Shown: positions 12,601 to 23,844 of the stretch, piece after piece | Layout: every line of letters begins with the position of its first letter | Position numbering within the stretch: position 1 is the first letter of the stretch | NCBI GenBank assembly: GCA_028455995.1 | Contig: JABELC010000008.1 | Coordinates: 929,501 to 993,500 of the forward strand | DNA length: 64,000 nt | Direction of reading: 5' to 3' | Origin: Scleromitrula shiraiana | Lineage: Eukaryota > Ascomycota > Leotiomycetes > Helotiales > Sclerotiniaceae | Made by a program: the position numbers and the translations under genes | Notes under the pieces: model-generated | Told to the model about the DNA's origin: nothing | Seen by the model: the letters and a program-made list of their open reading frames with translations, nothing else | Databases searched by the model: none

Positions 12601-15600
12601 TCTATGGAATGAAATACAAGATCAAAGATTACCAGCTACAGAAAGGGAAACTCTCATAGATGCGGCATGCAGTGAACACCATGCCATGTGTTGGCACGCC
12701 GTATATGTTGGTTTACTTTTCACACCTTCCCCGTTGTCACTAGAACAAGCATAATCGCCACTCCTTACATCAAATCGACAGACTCTGGCGATAATCGATG
12801 GCTACAGTAAGAAACCTATTCATCAACCATCAATGCATCGCAACTCGGTACTAACAAACCTAGAGATCTGTGTCACAGCTGCCACCATGTGGACATCACA
12901 AGTCATGATTCGACCATATCACTCTTTCACCCTCCAATAGACACAATATATGTTCCACCTTACGAGGATAGCTTATAGAAATATTTCAGTGAGCTTCAAT
13001 CAGGAGCGATACCCAGAAGAGAAAGAGAGGTAAACTTCCATTAATTCGTTAACTTCTAAATGAGATAACCACGACAATATGGAATTGTTAGGAATAGGAC
13101 TACATGTCGCACCTTTTCAACGCCGGACGCCCAGGAAACGCCTCAATACTCTAGCAAACTTACTAGTATCTGAAAGATAGAGAGAGAGAAATCAAACTTT
13201 GAAATTTTGGTCAACATGAGAAATAACAGAGCTGGATACTTGACTGTTTAAATGCTCATATGGGCCATGATACATTCAAGATAGATTTGAACTTTTGATA
13301 TACCACATTTGAATACTCCCGACTAAAGATAAGGACACTGCCGCCCCATTCATACACACCACAATAATGGCAGATATGCTGCGAGATTTTCGACTATCAA
13401 CAATCCTGATCTGAGGTTCTGAGTAGGATAACTTTACTCACTTCATTTCACTCAAAAGCTCTAGGACCCTACACGGCATTTTTCTATCCAAAGAACTGAA
13501 GCGGTCTGCCTATGTCGATCATGTCAACAATGAAAAGATTCTGAGCCACAATAACAATACGAAGGACATTGATTCTCGCAAATCCCGAGTAACTTGAACC
13601 AGATAGCTGAGTGATCAAGGAAAGGCTCGCAGATACTTCACTGCATCACTGCTGATGGAGAGAGAGTTGCATTACAGTTCGAGAATGCCCAAAAGAAATG
13701 GAAAGATCAAGGTATATTTCAAGTTTAAACGTCCTCTTCATAGCTGAGTACAATAAGGGCGACTCCTTGGTCGTTCTTGTCGTTGTTCTTCACATATTCC
13801 GTTCTTTGAGAATAATCACATCGACTGTTCTCCTTCTTTCTTGCCCAATTATTCGATTTTTGCTAAGAACGCGCCCCAAAAATGAATGCCTCAAGGTAGA
13901 AAACAAATCAGGTATACGGTTGTGCACATCATCTCCATGGAACTGTCTCCGTTTTAAGAGCAGAATATATATTTCATTAAGATGTACAAATCAAACATGA
14001 AATCCAGGACTTCCAAGATGTAACTTGTTCAGTGTATAATAAGCTTTATCTAGAGAATAAACATCACAAATGTGAGTAGATATGACAGAGAAATTCCTTC
14101 TATTATTGGAATCTCCCTTTAACACCGAATGGAGACAATTCAGGGCCACAGCCAATTCATTCAACTTGACTGTTCCCCCCCTCTCCTTGAAGAACTGTCA
14201 GGTTCGACAGATTTGGATATTCCCTTCATACATCTACCCCCTATTTCCCATCAACTAACACCCAAGTCAAGTTTATGCGTACAACTCGATGGTTCATTGC
14301 AAAATTCCGCCATCCTCTTCTTTCGATAGAAGTCTTCGTGTAAATGGCCCAACTTCTCCATTATTCTCATTCATTTATCTCAATCGAACCTACACACTTG
14401 CTCCCGCTCATACTTATTCCCCATAATGCCAAAAAGAAAATCCGCTATCATGTATCGGCTTGGTTGACACATGCATATATGGTACCGTCAGGATCTAGCA
14501 CCGCATATATAGATAACATCGAATATAACCTTCCCCGTGTTCAGATACCAACCTTTCACTCCTTCGAGACTCGACTCTGACTGCTATCTCCTGTTGTAAC
14601 TTCAGATTGATCTTCTTGTTCCTTCCCCTAATCCAAGAGCATATATCGTATCACCCTACGAATGAACGAGCAACTTTTCGATACTTGACAGCATTCTCAG
14701 GTTAATCAGAGAACAAAATATGATACAAAGAAATCAGATAGAAAATCAACATATCCAGTGTTCTTATTTCTTCACTCCTCCCCAAATCCAGATGAAATAA
14801 AAACTCCTGCCATTTACAGCGATCTACACTGTGATATAAATCCAACTACTTCATGAACACCATATAAGTGCGCCCAGCAGATCTGTCTGGATTATCTTCA
14901 TGACTCAAATTTAACTTCACAGATAATCTTGGAAATCACAGCATTTATTCAACTACTTGCTACCTAACCCCCCCCCCCCCCCCCCCTAGTTCCTATATCG
15001 CCACCACTCTACCCATCAACCCTATGCTCCTCCTCTCCATCCTCCCCATCCGATTCATACAAACACAACCCGGACACCACACATGATTGAGAAAAGCCAA
15101 ATTCCTACTTACGCAGTTACGCAGTCAGGACATACAAGACAAAAAGAACAGAACCCCCCCCCCCCCCCCACAAATCAAAAGAATCAACTACAATACCACC
15201 AAACTACCATGTCAACTCAAACAATGATGATCCGAACATCAATCGCATTAAACCCTACAAGCTACACTGTGCACCCATGACGCGCACCCATTGAAGAGCG
15301 GCTGGCATCAACCAGAATCGACCGGTCATCCATCACATCTTTATCATCCAACTTAACTCAACTCGACTCAAGTCAACTCAAGACAACTCAAAGACATAAT
15401 AAATTCACTTGCTCAATCCACTCACTTACATGGCACATTCAAACATTCAAACATTCAAAAATAGATTCGATTCGATTCAATTCAATTCAACTTGGTTATT
15501 CTCTCCAAATGGGATTATCTCACCCACTCACGTGAAGCTCACGTGAAGCTCACGTTATCATCTCATCATCCATCACGATCAGATAGCACGGTCCCATCCG

Positions 15601-16160
15601 AAACAGTCTGTGTGAAAAAATTTTTCATCCATATAATTCCGAGATATCCCGATCGCCCGATCTCATTTATTCTTCTCATTTCTATCAACTGTAATCATAT
15701 GTAAACAATTAAGTAAACAAACAAATAAATCCCAATGCTACAATATATTCATGGATGGTCCGGGACTTCATTCTCACATGCACGAGTAGGGTAGGATATG
15801 TTTTTGTAGAGGGGAAGAGAGAGGAGAGAGAGAAGAGAAGAGGGGTGATTGTTGATAATAGTGTACAAGAAGAACCAGAGAAGAATCTTTGAGCAAGTGA
15901 GAACATTTCCAGATAATTCTGCCCTCATATAATATAGTGATTTATTTTGTAACCCCATCACTAGAAAAGTCTATGCTCTAATTGTACTTGATCGTGACCA
16001 TCTAGTATGCAAAGAAACAAAAGACCTAAGTCTAATCATTCCATGCAATGCAATGTTTCGTTTCATAGAGATAGGGCAAGGCAAAGATTCTATCCCATCA
16101 TCCCCAGTCTCCATCCACTATTTATACAATCCTCCCCTCGACACCACGATGAACAGACAT
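9643..16160. other. 6.5 kb gene-poor region
   Basis: No frame with a known domain and no chain of spliced exons was found on either strand. From about 14100 to 15650 the + strand is strongly C-rich and G-poor, with a run of 19 C at 14968-14986 and 16 C at 15154-15169, plus TCAACTCAACTCGACTCAAG-like short repeats near 15350-15400. Such skew can mark a long untranslated transcript or UTR, but none can be delimited here. Degenerate transposon remnants cannot be excluded. Confidence 0.5.
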
Positions 16161-16802
16161 TTACATGAACTTGGCCATCATAGCAACCATCAAATCGAAA
16201 AGACCAATGGCCTCAACGAAAGCGAAACCCAAAATGGCGTAGGAGAAAAGTTGACCACGCATGGATGGGTTACGGGCAACAGCTTGCAAAAGAGAAGCGA
16301 AGACGAGACCGATACCAACACCAGCACCGGCAAGACCGATAGCGGCACTTCCCATACCAAGATTTTTGGAAACTTCGACAAGAGCGTTGGCCATTTCAGA
16401 GGAGTATGGGCGGCGGGCAGCGGAGAAAGGAGTGGTCTTGGAGAGGATGTTGGAGGCTTGTTGACGCTTGATGGTTTGGAAAGCGGTGTTGACCTTGGTG
16501 GAGGACTTGGTCATGCCTGAGAAAATTTTCCGTTAGCGAGTTTGCTCTTCCAATTGACCTCTGATAGTATATATGAAGCGTGATAGAACGAATTGAGGTT
16601 CAATATAGATATAGTGAAGCACAATTGAAGCTACACGTAGCTCAATTCATGATGATGATGATGATGATGATGATGGCAACAACAGTGCAAGCTTAAGCTT
16701 ACCGGAGAAAGCACGTTGAGCACCAAGGTTGCTGCGAACCATTGGGCGGGCGACCTTTGAGCCCATAAGGGAAACCATCTTGGGAGTGATACGGGCGGCC
16801 AT
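16161..16802 (-). CDS. ATP9: Mitochondrial ATP synthase subunit 9 (F0 subunit c), nuclear-encoded precursor
   Basis: Proton-carrying ring subunit of F1F0-ATP synthase. Two exons (16703-16802 and 16161-16516) joined by a 186 bp intron give 151 residues. The first half is a basic presequence rich in R, K, S and A (MAARITPKMVSLMGSKVARP..., ending near RRPYSS) for mitochondrial import. The mature c subunit follows: MGSAAIGLAGAGVGIGLVFA, the polar loop ARNPSMRGQ, then a second helix LFSYAILGFAFVEAIGLFDL, whose glutamate is the proton-binding carboxylate. Length matches other filamentous fungi, in which ATP9 is nuclear. The intron holds an ATG/CAT trinucleotide repeat (plus-strand 16649-16674) that could vary in length. 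Confidence 0.97.
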
Positions 16803-17238
16803 TGTATTGATGTGTATTAAAGAATTGAAGACACAAAAAGAGGATTTGTAGATGGTTGTATGTGAGTGGAGATGGACTTCGAAAGTTGCAAACAAAAGAA
16901 TCTGACTTGGTGTGTGGGAAAGAAGGGCAAAAAGAGAACTTGGAAGAAAAAAGCTATGAGGACACCTTTTGGAACTAGCTCCGTTTAATAATCGGTCTGT
17001 TTTCTTTCCATTCTAGTCATAAAAAAGTTGCTGGTATAAAGTGGGTCAAACATCCGATTTTTATCGAATCGTCCAATGAAATTTAGGTAAAATACGTGGT
17101 GACTGAAATGCAAGGCCGAGAAATCTATATCATCTGGTATCATCTGGTATCATCTGGTATCAACTGGTATTAATTATATAGCTATCATAAAATCATTAGA
17201 GGAAATTGAGATCGGAAGTGAAACCGGGACAGCAAGAC
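16803..17238. promoter_or_regulatory. ATP9 upstream region
   Basis: Upstream sequence of ATP9, about 440 bp up to the MITE-like element. It carries a short direct repeat of CATCTGGTAT (four imperfect copies near 17128-17170). No specific factor site was identified. Confidence 0.4.
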
Positions 17239-17241
17239 TTA

Positions 17242-17629
17242 GATCCTGTTCAGATCATCTTTTTTTCGTATTTAGATCTATAAATGTTAATTAAATAAGA
17301 GTTTACTAATATATATGATTTTATTCTAAATAATATTAATACTATTCAACTTGAAGTTATTAAAATAAATGATTTATTAAATATATTATTTATTCATGTG
17401 AAATCTATATATTTATAAATCTATAAATTTTAAAAATTTATATACTAGTAACTTAATAATCTTGTTATTTCTTTATAATAATTTTAATTGACTTTTATCA
17501 ACATAATATATTTCAATATCTTATAAAACTACTAGTACAATATTTTTCAAAAAACTATTCATTTTACATAAAATATTTTGCTCCAAACTCATTTTAACAA
17601 CAAATTCAAAAAATGATCCAAACGAGACC
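17242..17629. mobile_element. MITE-like element, 388 bp, TTA target duplication
   Basis: An AT-rich insert bounded by imperfect inverted termini: left end GATCCTGTTCAGATCAT (17242-17258) and, on the opposite strand, GGTCTCGTTTGGATCAT from the right end (17613-17629). Most of the differences are transitions. The trinucleotide TTA occurs at both flanks (17239-17241 and 17630-17632), as expected for a target-site duplication of PIF/Harbinger-type elements. No coding capacity is present. The interior contains TACTAGTA and ACTTGAAG words also seen in the large AT island at 37-40 kb. Superfamily assignment is inference from TSD size. Confidence 0.6.
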
Positions 17630-18050
17630 TTAAACAGGAATAAACTAAATTGGACATTAGCATTGGAACTTGGTCAAGATTCACAAGAAAGAGGATTATG
17701 CAAACGCCGTTGAAATCCGACCTAAGAAATGATATTGTGACACAAGGACTCTTCAATCAGCTCAATCTTAAAGAAGGATATGAAAACACAGTTCTCCAAA
17801 TCACTCTAACACTCTAACACTCGAATCAGATTTCATTCTTCTTATTATTCTTCTTACTTGTCTTACCATCCATATCATCCCCAATCTCCTTTTTACGAAT
17901 ATTTGGTCAAGTCCCCTGACACACTGTCTCTTTTCTATGATCTTTTATTTTAAATATCTGTATTAACTAATAAACTACTTCAAAAATGTACCAAGATTTC
18001 ACCAAAACATTAGCATACTAAACCCTATTTCAAAGCAAAAATGAGAATTA

Positions 18051-18182
18051 ATTAATAAGTACCCTCGCAATAAAACTCTTCTCTCTTTATACCAAAGAGA
18101 AAAGACAAAAATAATAATTAATAAGTAACCTCGCAATAAAACCTCTCTCTTTTTATACTAAAGAGAAGAGGCATACCAAAAA
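18051..18182. repeat. Two-copy 66 bp tandem repeat
   Basis: Two imperfect copies (18051-18116 and 18117-18182) start with ATTAATAAGTAMCCTCGCAA and share a CT-rich then AAAGAGAA-rich second half that can fold into a small hairpin. Differences are few substitutions and short indels. Function unknown. Confidence 0.75.
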
Positions 18183-21110
18183 GAAGAGGTACTTGGTTTG
18201 GTGTATCGTTCTTGTCATCAACGCATCCCAACAAACTTTTAAAGTTATACCCTTGGTTGAATCGACACCTGACTTTCTACCCTCACCTCAAATGGTTACG
18301 CCATAAAGCCACCAGTCATTTCGGAATTCATAAGATTTCCACTTTTTATAAAATTCCACTTATAGAATGTAAAAAAACATTTCAAGTTATTATTATTTAT
18401 TATATTATCAAAAAATGGTATAATATGGTAATAAACTAGAAGAATGCCTTTTGTCCGTCCGTCTCGAATTTTTTGTTTGTTTATTGATCAGGAACGGAAA
18501 GTGTTGTTCTTTTCCCCTGAATATTATCGGGATATTGCGGAATTTGTTGGGAAAGGAAAGGCGGATTACATTGTGACCCGAACCAGGTTGGAAAATTTTG
18601 TTTTGGCAGTATATAGGACGACACAACGGCTGTAGATTCTGTAGCCGTAGTATGTGATTATTCGAGATTCATATCCTACAGTTCGAAAGTTAGATTAAAG
18701 TCAATTTACAAAGTACTGTACTATACTATACTGTACTGTAACTCCTAAATTCATCCAAACCTCACTACTGTACCGCCAATTTCACATCCGGAATAATAAT
18801 TATATTCATCACTCTCTCTCTCTCTCCATGAGACCCATCAACATAATAAGAATAGAATGGATAGATCAGTGGGGAGGGGTTATCCTCTTTTTCGTGGGGG
18901 TATAACCATAATAAAGCCTGAGTAGTGGATTGACTAGGATATCTGTTCCAGAAAGGCCCGATGAGGCGTTGGAATTTTATACCACTCGATCTCACTCTAA
19001 GCAAGCGCTTGCTTGCAGAAGTACTTATTGAACCCAAAGACCTCTTCTGGGAATATCAAAATATCAAAATATCATACATATTAAGGTTATTTCCGGGGAC
19101 GACCTCTATCTATATTGTTTTCACACCATAAACTTTGCACCGGCAAACATCCTCAACATGGAAAGGCTATGTATGACCGGGCGATAAGAACATTTGAGAT
19201 AGTGAGACTCCCGATGGAGAATCTTCCAAAGCAGATATAGATATTCGACCGTGCTAAATAGCATTTGAGAGTTTCCAAGAACATATAGATTCCGCAGGGT
19301 CTTCCAAAATAATGTTGACAACACGACTTCCCAAATTGAGAACCCGTCCGATAACGCGACTTTCTGCGACATCTACGGCATAAATTGGTCGAAACGAGGG
19401 ATCGATATCGAATTGAGATATAACAATATTGGAATATATTTTCGAATCGATCTGGGCATAAATGGGGAACAATAAACAGTTCTTTCGTAAGAATACTCCA
19501 TCGGGGTAGATAGGTGAAGAGGGCTGGGGAAAGATGATGGATAGAAGAAAGTCATTGAGTTGGACTAGTTTCCAGAGAAATTTCGCGGCCAGTGAGATTA
19601 TGTTGCTTCAGAAATTCAGATATACTCCACAAACTCATACCAATATGAGTTCTGCGATTCTCGTTCGTCTTCTTTTTTGTTTTGTTTGGAGCTCGAGGTT
19701 GATGATGGTGAGCGTAAACTTCATCTTACGATTACCTCGCCGTTGTAATATTCAAGGAAGCAGGGCAGGGAAGGTACAGCAATCATGTTGTGGTGCATAC
19801 AAACAGTTGTCCCATCCCAGGACCTTTCTTCATTCAGTTATTTGCGAGTAGATGAAGGGAAGTATTTTTCTATTCTTCTCGCATTTTATTTCTTAAGTTA
19901 TGAAGTGATGTCGGGTGAGAGAGCATTCACAGAGTTGTAAATTTAGGTATTATCTATGGATTTATGAAACATGGAGAATACGACACGAAACAGCCAGTTC
20001 GATGGACGGTGGACACTGGTTATCTACAATGTTGGCACTCAATTGTGGTTACAGATCAGTTTCTCAAGTGAGGAAGTACTTGGCCCAACTCTCTGTTTTA
20101 TGCCATGATACATCTCAATCTCAATCTATAGAGCTGAATGATTTGAGTTGCAACACCTCACTTGCCAAGCAATGTCAACTCATCATTGTTATATTATATT
20201 TCTCTTTCCACAAACATGTGATTTCTTGTATCTAGTTGATGGGATAAGAAGTATGATATATTATACTTGTTCAAATCTAAACACATCTAAAGCCATATTA
20301 CCAACAAATTCATTAAATAGTGCAATTTTGTATTGTACTACAGTACCCACTCAACATGCTGCATAAATCGTGGCACTTCAGCTTCTGACAGTGGCTACCA
20401 TCTCTATTTCAGCGCCGGTAGGTACAGAATCCACGCGTTTCCGGGTAGGATATTTAAAGATTTCGGGATTCCCCAATTTCAATCAAGATTGCAATTCACT
20501 TCTATCTCAACTACAAGAAGTAAGTCGATATTTGTAATATGCAACGGCATCCTCGGGCTGGATTACGGATCCCACAGCTTCCGAGTTCCAAGGTTGATCA
20601 GTTGATAGGTGAATGTAAATAGGTTAGAATTTGCAATGTTCATATCAATCTTACGTTCTAATCAATTACCTACGAGGCTATGTATTATTATACGATATTC
20701 AGGTGGCGCAATATCAACTCTAGTCATAGGAAGCTCACAGTAGTTGATGGAATCTACTTCTCTCAGTATTCGAAACATCAATGAAAAGTTTTGACACAAA
20801 AACTAAATTGAGAATCGTTAAAAACATCATCATTAGTCTCGAAATAAAACTGCGTTGTATATGTCCGCGAGAACATCTGTCTGTCTCTATCTTAAAATGC
20901 AAACCTCCAGGCTATGCAAAAAAGTGAAATAATACCATCAATAGAACGAAAATAAAGTAAACCACAAACAAAACGCCTCCAGCCAAAACTTCATCCAATG
21001 GATACCCAGAAACTCCCAAGCAAACAAAAAGATCCACGATGCCCTGCATCCATGTCATGTCATGACCAGTCCATGACCAGTCCATCCCTCCAAACCATTA
21101 TGGTATCAAT
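18183..21110. other. Gene-poor region with one possible gene relic
   Basis: About 2.9 kb. Apart from the open stretch listed separately at 19252-19610 (-), nothing looks coding. The frames on both strands are short and unrelated to known families. A run of TC repeats lies near 18812-18828 and a CTGTACTATACTATACTGTA-type repeat near 18715-18740. Confidence 0.45.
19252..19610 (-). pseudogene. Possible gene fragment, unknown family
   Basis: A stop-free stretch of about 115 codons without an ATG near its beginning. Its residue pattern looks more protein-like than its surroundings: FLWKLVQLNDFLLSII, then FPIYAQIDSKIYSNIVISQ, then FRPIYAVDVAESRVIGRV and LGSRVVNIILEDPAES. It ends at a stop just after SWKLSNAI. 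The next frame opens with MLFSTVEYLYLLW. It could be an exon of an unrecognised gene, a decayed gene, or chance. I do not recognise a family. Confidence 0.25.
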
Positions 21111-22229
21111 TTAATTGATCACCATTACCGCTGGCCCAAACTTCGTAGCTTTAGTCGCAGCCACGACATTTGCAAAGGTAACAGCCTGACCCTTCTTAGC
21201 ACCCTGGGTCTGCGTAACAACTGCGATCGTCATCCCGTTGAACGTATCGGCCGTCTTGGTGAAATCGGCGTCAAAGACAACCGTCGTACCATTGGCCTTG
21301 ATATTCTTGAGCTCACTGACAACCGGGGCATTTTGCTGATTGATAAGCACCAAGCGCAATTCCTCCCCGCCCGAACCATACGAGTCGATGCCCTGGGAAC
21401 CTTGGACCGTGAGAGAGAACTGCAGGCTTCTAGAAGTAGTGAGGTTGCCGGTGGAGAGGAGGGTGAGGGGCTCGAAAATCGCGAGCGGGATGTCTTTGAC
21501 GTTGGGGCAGGAGCCGGGGACGACAAATTGCTGGTTGAGGGTGCTGAAGGCGAGCTCGCGGGTCGAGGCCGTGAGGAACGGGAGCTCCGAGGGGGGCTTG
21601 CGGAACAGTTCGCGGAAGTATCCGGTTTGCTGTCCTTCTTGGCCGAGAGATGCGGCGATGCCGCGGATAAGCCCCGAGTCTCCGTTGGCTCCGAAAACGC
21701 TGGCCACGTCTCCGAGAGTGCCCATTACCATGTCGGTGAAGGCTAGAGCAAGACCAATAGATTCCTCTAGACTTGTGACGGGGAATTGATATTTGCAGGG
21801 GAGGATGAGTTGGCTGCTGTCATTGGTGAAATGAAGAATGGCTTTATTGGCACCCATTTGGTGGAGTTTTTCCTGTGCAATAATGACGTCGAGGTTGGCG
21901 AGGAGTGATTCTCGGAATGTTACATTTTGAATCACATAGCCGGTGATGTTTTGCGTAATATTGTAGGCGAGTTCTTCAAAATAGGCGACTTCGGAGTTTT
22001 CATTGAAAGCGACGAGTTTGAAGTTGGTAAGCGAATCTTTGTTATTCAAGGTCGATGGTGGTGGGATATTTGAGAGTTGGCCATGTGCCGCTGTTTGGAT
22101 CGCAGCCAGTTCTTGAGTGTTTGTTGCAGTTACAGCGGCAACATAATCAGTATTGACAACAAATACTGGAGTTGCGGCGACCAAAGTCGAGAGGCATGAA
22201 ATGCCGTATAATAGAGTTGAAGCGTGCAT
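21111..22229 (-). CDS. Secreted LsdA/Rds1-like ferritin-like domain protein
   Basis: Single-exon gene of 372 residues. The start is the ATG at 22227-22229, which opens a signal peptide (MHASTLLYGISCLSTLVAATP); the frame is open upstream but that part is leader sequence. The body carries the helical blocks of fungal ferritin-like (Rds1/LsdA) proteins: FKLVAFNENSEVAYFEELAYNI, then VIIAQEKLHQMGANKAILHF with a second acidic/His helix motif (E..H), then SLEESIGLALAFTDMVMGTLG, and AASLGQEGQQTGYFREL. A cysteine pair (LPCKY, GSCPN) and several N-glycosylation sites (NIT, NVT, NLT) fit secretion. In Aspergillus and Schizosaccharomyces, relatives are linked to late sexual development and stress or nutrient response. 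Biochemical activity is not established. Confidence 0.75.
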   Translation of the reverse strand: MHASTLLYGISCLSTLVAATPVFVVNTDYVAAVTATNTQELAAIQTAAHGQLSNIPPPSTLNNKDSLTNFKLVAFNENSEVAYFEELAYNITQNITGYVIQNVTFRESLLANLDVIIAQEKLHQMGANKAILHFTNDSSQLILPCKYQFPVTSLEESIGLALAFTDMVMGTLGDVASVFGANGDSGLIRGIAASLGQEGQQTGYFRELFRKPPSELPFLTASTRELAFSTLNQQFVVPGSCPNVKDIPLAIFEPLTLLSTGNLTTSRSLQFSLTVQGSQGIDSYGSGGEELRLVLINQQNAPVVSELKNIKANGTTVVFDADFTKTADTFNGMTIAVVTQTQGAKKGQAVTFANVVAATKATKFGPAVMVIN

Positions 22230-22675
22230 TATGAACCAAGCAAGAGAAAATATGAGCTTTGAAAAATGGAAAATAGAAACTGGAAGATAAGGTAGATTTT
22301 GACAGTGAAGAGATTCGTAAAAACCTTTGTAGGAAGAGTAGTGGTCTTTAAGTATGTAGATAATAGAAAAGTCGAAACACCAACGCGCCAAAGGGTAGAC
22401 TATATAGAAAAAGAGAGTCGACTGCGCTCCGCCATAATTACCCAGGTAGGTACTCCGCCTCATATAGTGAATCCGCAGTTTTCTTCAGATATCTCGCTGG
22501 GTAATTATTTAAGTTTGAGCATATCGACATGGCGCTATCAGCCGTGTAATCTACAAAACAAACAAGGCCATGCAGGCCGGATTTGATCTACAAACCAATC
22601 ATATATCGACAATTTGCGGCGCGGGCGCTTTAAATAGATACTTCGCGCCTGTAAGCGCTCATGTATGGCTTCAAC

Positions 22676-22719
22676 AAATCCATGATTTATATAACTTTTA
22701 TTATATAAATCATGGATTT
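22676..22719. repeat. Perfect 18 bp inverted repeat (hairpin)
   Basis: The arms AAATCCATGATTTATATA (22676-22693) and its exact complement (22702-22719) are separated by 8 bp. An AT-rich tract follows on the right. It lies over 440 bp upstream of the LsdA-like start and is not placed as a terminator. It may be a transposon footprint or cruciform-forming site. Confidence 0.8.
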
Positions 22720-23214
22720 TTACCCACGTTTTTGTAGATTTTTAAGAATGACCCAACAACATTTTTTAAATAAACCCTTTTTATAATAATATTTATAAAT
22801 TGGTTTTTAACTAGTATATAAATAATATAACAAAAAAAAAAGAACTTACATGGCTATTATTGTAATTATATTGTGCTGGCATGGGCACTCTTGATTATTG
22901 ATCATGACAATTGTTTTATCCAAGATAAATTGATCGGACAAAGAGACAACGACATTAGATGCCACAAATCCGGTGAATATAATTTAGAGTTGGTCTAGAA
23001 GTGCTGACTGCAGTTGATGGACGTGTCATCATGCAGCTGGTTTCCCTACACAGTACAGTTATGCCAGAAGTTTATTCCTTGTACCACTTGCATCCACATG
23101 TCACAAGTATTGAGGTTGGGATTGATCCATTTTTGAGTGTATAGTTGGAGTGCAAGGTGAGTATCACAAGATAATTCTATACCTTTCCAGTGCAGAACGT
23201 CAATAAGCACACTA

Positions 23215-23604
23215 ATGATTGAATGCGATGATGTTTTTATTGGCTATAAACAGCAAAATATCATGTCAAAATTCGAAAACAGCTCGAATATTGGGTTTGG
23301 TGCTAACCGTCTATCCTTTTGCGATATGTTCTGTCCACTTGGCACGTGCACCTCCACCTTTGGGCACATCGAGACATCCAACTGTGGGCCTACAGAGGAA
23401 TTGAATAAACAGCAACAGAATGATGTGTTATGGTGGTGTTCTGTTAGATTCATGCCCGAAAATAATTCTCCGCTTATATTCAAAGACTATTATTATACGG
23501 GATCGTTGGCCGTTCATACCGAACAGGGATTGAGTGCGGGAAAGAAGTTAGGAACTTGCGGCATGCGATCGCAATCCGGGGTACCATTATGTCCAAACGG
23601 ATAG
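23215..23604 (+). CDS. Hypothetical short ORF, 129 codons
   Basis: An ATG-started frame with eight cysteines (for example FCDMFCPLGTCTSTF and TCGMRSQSGVPLCPNG) but no signal peptide, no recognised domain and no splice evidence. It sits antisense and just downstream of ELP3. It may be chance. Confidence 0.15.
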   Translation: MIECDDVFIGYKQQNIMSKFENSSNIGFGANRLSFCDMFCPLGTCTSTFGHIETSNCGPTEELNKQQQNDVLWWCSVRFMPENNSPLIFKDYYYTGSLAVHTEQGLSAGKKLGTCGMRSQSGVPLCPNG

Positions 23605-23844
23605 TGTTCGGCTAGGGAGGTCTTATGTGTCGGGATAATATGAACCTATTCCTTGTTGGTATCGAAAATGTTTTACGTACGAACCAGTACTCAAAAATAT
23701 TCGAGTACAATACCTAAGCCCTAGTGGGCTAGGATTGACGGAGGCCTCACTTTCTTCATAGAATTAATATGGCAATGAATCGTAGCCATAACTGGAAAGT
23801 TGTCTCAACTCCACTTTAACTCACATAGTTAGCGATTTTTGACA

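Larger units (their letters stand above)
22230..23844. other. Intergenic spacer with a perfect hairpin and AT-rich stretch
   Basis: Between the LsdA-like gene and the 3' end of ELP3. The first 200 bp are the likely promoter and leader of the LsdA-like gene. The hairpin at 22676-22719 and AT-rich tract to about 22850 are listed separately. A 129-codon frame lies at 23215-23604. Confidence 0.5.

Noticed and set aside
12449..12754. 101-codon frame on + in the gene desert
   Set aside because: No domain, no signal peptide, no splice context; length is compatible with chance.
16053..16520. 155-codon frame on + across ATP9
   Set aside because: Antisense shadow of the conserved ATP9 exon 2.
18812..18830. 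Tandem repeats as a CRISPR array
   Set aside because: Eukaryotic nuclear DNA; the repeats here are dinucleotide runs without spacers, and none elsewhere in the window has repeat-spacer structure.
21333..21789. Two 137-149-codon frames on + inside the LsdA-like gene
   Set aside because: Shadows of the real coding strand; the minus frame has a signal peptide and family motifs.
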